64,000 bases of DNA from Amycolatopsis lexingtonensis (GTDB taxonomy: Bacteria > Actinomycetota > Actinomycetes > Mycobacteriales > Pseudonocardiaceae), in NCBI RefSeq assembly GCF_014873755.1, contig NZ_JADBEG010000001.1, forward strand, positions 8,096,501-8,160,500, read 5' to 3'. Shown in pieces: positions 59,426-64,000 of this stretch. Both the position numbers and the translations under genes were made by a program. Each line of letters opens with the position of its first letter. Within the stretch, counting starts at the first letter, position 1. Below the pieces are notes generated by a model that did not search any database, was not told the origin of the DNA, and saw nothing but the letters and a program-made list of their open reading frames with translations.

Positions 59426-59426
<1 letters not shown>
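58353..59426 (+). CDS. thiO: glycine oxidase ThiO
   Basis: A 357-residue DAO-fold flavoenzyme. The FAD motif is [20 protein letters not shown], the ThiO pattern [14 protein letters not shown] follows, and the end has [15 protein letters not shown]. It oxidises glycine to the imine that provides part of the thiazole ring. First gene after the TPP riboswitch; overlaps thiS by one base. Confidence 0.93.
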
Positions 59427-60386
<960 letters not shown>

Positions 60387-60483
60387 ACCGGAGCGCCTTC
60401 ACGCCGAACGCGCACATCGAACCCGTAAGGTGGACGGCACTTTCCGGCGCACCGGCGGCGGGGCAGGGCAGAAGGAGCCAGCC

Positions 60484-60912
60484 GTGACGAGCACATCGGT
60501 CCAGGACGTCTCGGGCAGGTTGTACCTGGCCGTCGGCAGGCTGTCCCGGTCATTGCGGCAGGCCGGCGTGCCGGGCCCGGGCCACGGCGCGATTTCGGCG
60601 CTGGCGACGCTGGTGAACTCCGGCCAGCTCCGCCTGGGCGACCTCGCGGCCAAGGAGGGCGTCGCCGCGGCGACGATGTCGCGGATCATCGCGTCCCTGG
60701 TCGAGGCCGGGTACGTGAGCCGCGAGTCCGACCCGGTCGACCGCCGGGCGTGGCTGGCGAAGGCGACCGAGGAGGGCGAGCGGCTCGTCTCCGGCGTCCG
60801 GTCGACACGGGTGCAGGAGCTGAACCGGCGGCTGGACCGGCTTTCGCCCGAGCACCGCGAAGCCCTGACGGCGGCGATCCCGGCGCTCGAGGCCCTGATC
60901 GCGGACGACTGA
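60484..60912 (+). CDS. MarR family transcriptional regulator
   Basis: A 142-residue MarR protein. DNA-binding elements are GDLAAKEGVAAATMSRIIAS and the wing VSRESDPVDRRAWLAKAT. It stands alone after thiG; its target is not apparent. GTG 60484 follows AGAAGGAG. Its stop is followed after one base by the convergent HxlR gene. Confidence 0.87.
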   Translation: MTSTSVQDVSGRLYLAVGRLSRSLRQAGVPGPGHGAISALATLVNSGQLRLGDLAAKEGVAAATMSRIIASLVEAGYVSRESDPVDRRAWLAKATEEGERLVSGVRSTRVQELNRRLDRLSPEHREALTAAIPALEALIADD

Positions 60913-60913
60913 G

Positions 60914-61273
60914 CTAGCCCGCGAGCCGGCGCGTGATCCGGTCGAACAGCTCCGTCAGCGGTTCGCCGATGTCCCGGCCGAAATCGGTCAGCCCGTAGGT
61001 GACCTGGGGTGGCGTCGTGGGCTCGACCCGCCGCCAGACCAGGCCGTCCGCCACCAGCGCGCGCAGGGACTGCGCGAGCATCTTCTCGCTGATGCCCTGG
61101 ATGCTCTCCCGCAGCTCGAAGAACCTGAGATCGGTGCGCCGCAAGGAGATCAGCACCCAGATGCCCCACCGGCTGGTGACGTGGTCGACGACGTCCCGCG
61201 CGGCGCAGTCAGTGTGAAACACCTCATAGCGAGCCTCGGGACCGGTCGGGGTGAGCTGCGAGCCTCCGGTCAT
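60914..61273 (-). CDS. HxlR family transcriptional regulator
   Basis: A 119-residue HxlR protein, with HTDCAARDVVDHVTSRWGIW at the start (cysteine before the first helix), LRFFELRESIQGISEKMLAQ and the wing RRVEPTTPPQVTYGLT. It is divergent from an NmrA-like reductase and most probably controls it. Direct CTTACC repeats lie between. ATG 61273. Confidence 0.88.
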   Translation of the reverse strand: MTGGSQLTPTGPEARYEVFHTDCAARDVVDHVTSRWGIWVLISLRRTDLRFFELRESIQGISEKMLAQSLRALVADGLVWRRVEPTTPPQVTYGLTDFGRDIGEPLTELFDRITRRLAG

Positions 61274-61281
61274 GTCCGGAG

Positions 61282-61310
61282 CTTACCCAGAGGTATGTAC
61301 TTACCAGAAG
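61282..61310. promoter_or_regulatory. repeat region, possible HxlR operator
   Basis: CTTACC occurs at 61282-61287 and 61300-61305, each followed by an A/G-rich stretch (CAGAGG, AGAAG); GGTA at 61292-61295 makes an inverted partner to the second copy. It lies between the divergent HxlR and NmrA-like starts. Confidence 0.4.
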
Positions 61311-61364
61311 TTAGCCCGACTCCTACCGTCCCGATCACCAGGAAATCGGACGAAGGAGCTGTTC

Positions 61365-62204
61365 ATGATCGTGGTGACCGGGGCTACCGGGAACGTGGGC
61401 CGGCCGCTGACGCGGGCGCTGGCCGAGGCGGGGCAGCAGGTGACGGCGGTGTCGCGGCACGCCGCGGCGGTGCCGGACGGCGTCGAGCACGTGGTGGCGG
61501 ACCTCGCCGACCCCGCCGGTCTCGGGCCCGCGCTGGCCGGCGCGAAGGCGTTGTTCCTGCTGCTGTCCGGCGACCTGCACGCCGTCGGGGCCAACCCCGC
61601 CGACGTCGTCGGCCGCGCCGTCGACGCCGGGGTCGGCCGGGTCGTCCTGCTGTCCACCCTGGGCGTGGTGACCAGGCCGTTCGGCACGACGCGGGTCGCG
61701 ATGCGCGAGCTGGAGGACGTGGTGCGGGAGTCCGGCGTCGACTGGGCCATCCTGCGGCCCGGCGGCTTCGCGTCCAACGCCTTGTGGTGGGCCGAAAGCG
61801 TCCGCACGCAGCGCGTCGTCGCGGCGCCCTTCGGCGACACCGGCGTGCCGATCATCGACCCGGCGGACATCGCCGAGGTCGCCGCGGCCTGCCTGGTGGA
61901 CGACCGGCACACCGGCGGCGTCTACGAGCTGACCGGGCCGGAGGTGATCACGCCGCGCGGGCAGGCGGAGGCGATCGCCGCCGCGCTGGGCTCGCCGGTG
62001 CGGTTCCACGAGCTGACCCGCGAGGAGGCCAAGGCGGGCATGACGCGGAGCATGCCGGGGGAACTCGCCGACGACACGCTGGACATCCTCGGCTCGCCGA
62101 GCCCGGCCGAGGTGCGCGTCCGCCCCGACGTCGAGCGGGTCCTCGGCCGGCCGCCGCGTACGTTCGCGGACTGGGCCGCCCGAAACGTCGCCGCGTTCCG
62201 CTAA
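61365..62204 (+). CDS. NmrA-like NAD(P)-binding reductase
   Basis: A 279-residue atypical short-chain dehydrogenase. The cofactor loop is VVTGATGNVGRPLTRAL, followed by LFLLLSGD and WAILRPGGFASNALWW. No SDR catalytic Tyr-x-x-x-Lys is obvious, as in NmrA redox-sensor-like proteins and quinone reductases QorB. ATG 61365 follows GAAGGAG. Convergent with the ion channel, overlapping by 4 bp. Confidence 0.85.
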   Translation: MIVVTGATGNVGRPLTRALAEAGQQVTAVSRHAAAVPDGVEHVVADLADPAGLGPALAGAKALFLLLSGDLHAVGANPADVVGRAVDAGVGRVVLLSTLGVVTRPFGTTRVAMRELEDVVRESGVDWAILRPGGFASNALWWAESVRTQRVVAAPFGDTGVPIIDPADIAEVAAACLVDDRHTGGVYELTGPEVITPRGQAEAIAAALGSPVRFHELTREEAKAGMTRSMPGELADDTLDILGSPSPAEVRVRPDVERVLGRPPRTFADWAARNVAAFR

Positions 62205-63004
62205 GCGGCCCGCTGCCGCAGCTCGGCGAGCTCCGCGCGCAGGGCGCGGAGCTCATCGAGGATCTCCTGGTTCGCCGCCGCCTGGGTTTCGGCCTGCTTC
62301 GCCTCTTCCTCGCGGATGTCCTGGCGCAGTTCGTCCTCCATGCCGCTGACCACGACGGCGATGAAGAGGTTCAGTACCGCGAAGCTGGACACCAGGATGT
62401 AGACGACGAAGAAGATCCACGCCAGCGGTGCCTGTTCCATGATCGTCTTCGCGATGTCCGGCCAGGCTTCGCCGGTCATCACCTGGAACAGGGTGAACAG
62501 CGACGTGCCGAGGTCGCCGAAGTCGCCCGGGTCGATGGCGCCGAACAGCTTCGTCGCCATCACCCCGGCCACGAAGATGATCAGCGCGAGCAGGGCGGCG
62601 ATCGAGGCCATGCCGGGGATCGCGGCGAGCAGCCCGGAGACGACCTTCCGCATCGACGGCACCACCGAGATCAGCCGCAGCACCCGGAGCACGCGCAGCG
62701 ACCGCAGCACCGCGAACGGCCCGGTCGCCGGGATCACCGCGATGCCGACGACGAGCAGGTCGAAGACGTTCCAGTTGTCGCGGAAGAAGGCGCCGCGGTA
62801 GGCGTAGAACTTCGCCAGCAGCTCGGTGACGAAGATGCCGAGCGCGAGGTGGTCGAGCGCGTGCAGGAGATCGCCGTAGCCGGCCATGATCGACGTCGAC
62901 GTCTCCATGCCGAGGGTGACCGCGTTGAAGACGATCACGGCGATGATGAAGTTCTGGAAGCGGCGGTCTTCGAGGACCTTCGCCGCCCGCTCGCGTCCGG
63001 TCAA
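62201..63004 (-). CDS. voltage-gated sodium channel family protein (NaChBac-like ion transporter)
   Basis: A 267-residue six-helix channel subunit. S4 has four arginines every third residue (R101, R104, R107, R110). The pore helix leads to the filter TGEAWPD at about 177-183, where known sodium channels have TLESW. A long C-terminal coiled coil (about 225-265, many Glu/Ala heptads) fits the tetramerisation domain of bacterial Nav channels. It should form a homotetramer in the cytoplasmic membrane; ion selectivity is uncertain because of the altered filter. The start is TTG 63004 after GAGGGA. Confidence 0.88.
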   Translation of the reverse strand: MTGRERAAKVLEDRRFQNFIIAVIVFNAVTLGMETSTSIMAGYGDLLHALDHLALGIFVTELLAKFYAYRGAFFRDNWNVFDLLVVGIAVIPATGPFAVLRSLRVLRVLRLISVVPSMRKVVSGLLAAIPGMASIAALLALIIFVAGVMATKLFGAIDPGDFGDLGTSLFTLFQVMTGEAWPDIAKTIMEQAPLAWIFFVVYILVSSFAVLNLFIAVVVSGMEDELRQDIREEEAKQAETQAAANQEILDELRALRAELAELRQRAA

Positions 63005-63050
63005 GGCCGTCCCTCGCTTGGTTCAAGGATCAGTAAACCCGTTCGGCGGC

Positions 63051-63070
63051 CAAGATATCTTGCGACGAGA
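63051..63070. promoter_or_regulatory. MarR-type palindrome variant before the 98-residue gene
   Basis: TATCTTGCGACGAGA (63056-63070) shares TATCTTGCG and CGAGA with the sites at 10977 and 27968 but is one base shorter in the centre. It overlaps the perfect 12-bp palindrome CAAGATATCTTG (63051-63062), and lies 12 bp before the start codon. Confidence 0.4.
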
Positions 63071-63082
63071 GAGGGGAAGCGC

Positions 63083-63379
63083 ATGGGTGAAGGCCCCGAA
63101 ATCCCGCTGTCCCGGCTGCGCGAAGTGACCGAACTCCTGCTGGCGCAAGCGGAACGCGCCGGCGGCTCGGTCGCGCTCCGGCACGACCTGTTCTGGGAGC
63201 TGACCCCCGGGCAGCGTTACGACCTCGACCGGGAGCCGTCGGAGCACACGATCGGGCAACTGAGCGAGTCGTGGGCGCAGCTGGTGGCGATGGCCGACGA
63301 CCCGGACCGGGCCGTCGGCTACGGGCTCGTCTGGCTGGCCGACGTCCTGCGCGCGCTCGGGCAGCAGTCGCTCGGCTGA
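63083..63379 (+). CDS. small conserved hypothetical protein
   Basis: A 98-residue soluble, acidic protein that I do not recognise by name. It contains SRLREVTELLLAQAERAGGS, then LFWELTPGQRYDLDREPSEH and a helical end. No catalytic motif is visible. ATG 63083 follows GAGGGGAAG. A variant of the MarR-type palindrome sits immediately upstream. Its stop is 3 bp from the convergent thiD stop. Confidence 0.65.
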   Translation: MGEGPEIPLSRLREVTELLLAQAERAGGSVALRHDLFWELTPGQRYDLDREPSEHTIGQLSESWAQLVAMADDPDRAVGYGLVWLADVLRALGQQSLG

Positions 63380-63382
63380 GCC

Positions 63383-64000
63383 TCAGCGTTCCTCGGGCGC
63401 CAGCCGCCAGAACGCCGACACCGGGCCGACCTTCGCGCCCATCGGGTAGGCGTGCTCGACCGCGTGCGAGACGAACCACTTGCCGTAGCGGGCCGCCTCG
63501 ACCACGGACATGCCCTTCGCGAGCCCGGCGGTGAGCGCCGACGCCATCGTGTCGCCCGCGCCGTGCGTGTGCGGGGTCGAGTAGCGCTTGCCCGGCAGCT
63601 CCACGAACGTCGAGCCGTCGAACAGCAGGTCCACGCACTCCGGGTCCGACTGCAGGTGGCCGCTCTTGACCAGGACGTACCGCGGGCCCATCCGGTGCAG
63701 CACCACGGCCGCGGTGTGCATGCCTTCGCGGTCGGTCACCGTCATCCCGGTCAGCAGCCGGACTTCGTCGAGGTTCGGGGTCAGCACCGTCGCGCGCGGG
63801 AGGAGTTCGTCGCGCAGCGCGTGCAGGCCGGCCTCGTCGAACAGCGGGTGGCCGTGCATCGACGCCGCGACCGGGTCGACGACGAACGGGATCTTCTCGT
63901 CGCGCCCGATCTCCGCGCGGTCGCACGCGGCCGCCACCGCGTGGATGATCTCGGCCGACGCCAGCATGCCCGTCTTGGCCGCGCCGACGCCCATGTCCGC
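63383..64000 (-). CDS. thiD: hydroxymethylpyrimidine (phosphate) kinase ThiD, partial
   Basis: At least 205 residues of a ribokinase-like enzyme; the N-terminus lies beyond the right edge, so the frame is open to 64000. Visible motifs are GAAKTGMLASAEIIHAVA, VVDPVAASMHG, VLTPNLDEVRLLTG and the catalytic segment THGAGDTMASALTAGLAKG with its anion hole. ThiD phosphorylates HMP and HMP-P for thiamine synthesis. It is 3 kb from thiG and not in the same operon. Confidence 0.9.
   Translation of the reverse strand, partial: ADMGVGAAKTGMLASAEIIHAVAAACDRAEIGRDEKIPFVVDPVAASMHGHPLFDEAGLHALRDELLPRATVLTPNLDEVRLLTGMTVTDREGMHTAAVVLHRMGPRYVLVKSGHLQSDPECVDLLFDGSTFVELPGKRYSTPHTHGAGDTMASALTAGLAKGMSVVEAARYGKWFVSHAVEHAYPMGAKVGPVSAFWRLAPEER

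Overview
The window reads as chromosomal DNA of a high-GC actinobacterium, most likely a Pseudonocardiaceae member close to Amycolatopsis. This is inferred from very high third-position GC, frequent GTG and TTG starts, MurT/GatD, a DasR/dre system, LapA, DUF3159 and ArfA-type proteins, and an ectoine ectABCD operon. I see no rRNA, tRNA, CRISPR array, transposase or phage gene. The content is house-keeping plus catabolic and stress accessory genes, mostly in short operons with 1 to 8 bp overlaps.

Layout. 0.1-1.7 kb: divergent TetR and quinone oxidoreductase with a shared operator. 1.8-3.7 kb: murT-gatD (lipid II amidation). 3.9-6.0 kb: OmpR-type two-component pair. 6.2-8.8 kb: compact gas-vesicle operon (gvpO-A-F-S-K-J-L). 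8.9-12.6 kb: NHL protein, CoA-binding protein, a VOC enzyme, and a hydratase/decarboxylase pair resembling the lower meta-cleavage pathway. 12.6-20 kb: hydrolase plus ABC exporter, MarR/DUF1579 pair, TetR plus GH3 glycosidase. 20-21.6 kb: GNAT enzyme behind a small leader ORF with alternative RNA stems, and a membrane protein. 21.6-27.1 kb: aerobic benzoyl-CoA (box) operon. 27.1-29.6 kb: MarR regulator divergent from an mhqO/mhqD-like pair. 29.6-34.2 kb: dipeptidase, LapA, mycothiol-dependent isomerase-type protein, Abi-alpha/DUF445 pair. 34.2-38.7 kb: HxlR, oxidoreductase, large patatin. 39.0-42.1 kb: ectABCD. 42.1-42.33 kb: candidate structured RNA. 42.5-45.2 kb: SARP/AfsR-like regulator. 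45.5-50.1 kb: membrane protein, DUF6932 pair, ArfA-like OmpA pair, SGNH hydrolase. 51-54 kb: GlcNAc kinase, SIS enzyme, DasR-like regulator with a dre site. 54-57.5 kb: MFS exporter, threonine dehydratase-like enzyme, Ser/Thr-rich membrane protein. 57.5-60.4 kb: thiE divergent from a TPP riboswitch and thiO-S-G, with thiD at the right edge. 60.5-63.4 kb: MarR, HxlR/NmrA pair, voltage-gated sodium-channel family protein and a small unknown protein.

Two themes tie the region together. First, aromatic and quinone chemistry: the box operon, the mhq-like locus and the VOC/hydratase/decarboxylase locus are close by, and the last two share an almost identical palindrome overlapping a -35 element with the same promoter geometry, which suggests one MarR repressor controls both. 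Second, the window carries a dense set of palindromic repeats of a few sequence families. Most are intergenic and look like terminators, but one 54-bp composite element lies in frame inside the SARP gene and matches an intergenic copy, so the elements appear to have been mobile.

All product calls come from reading motifs and remembered family features. Start codons were chosen from ribosome-binding sites and spacing. No database search was run.
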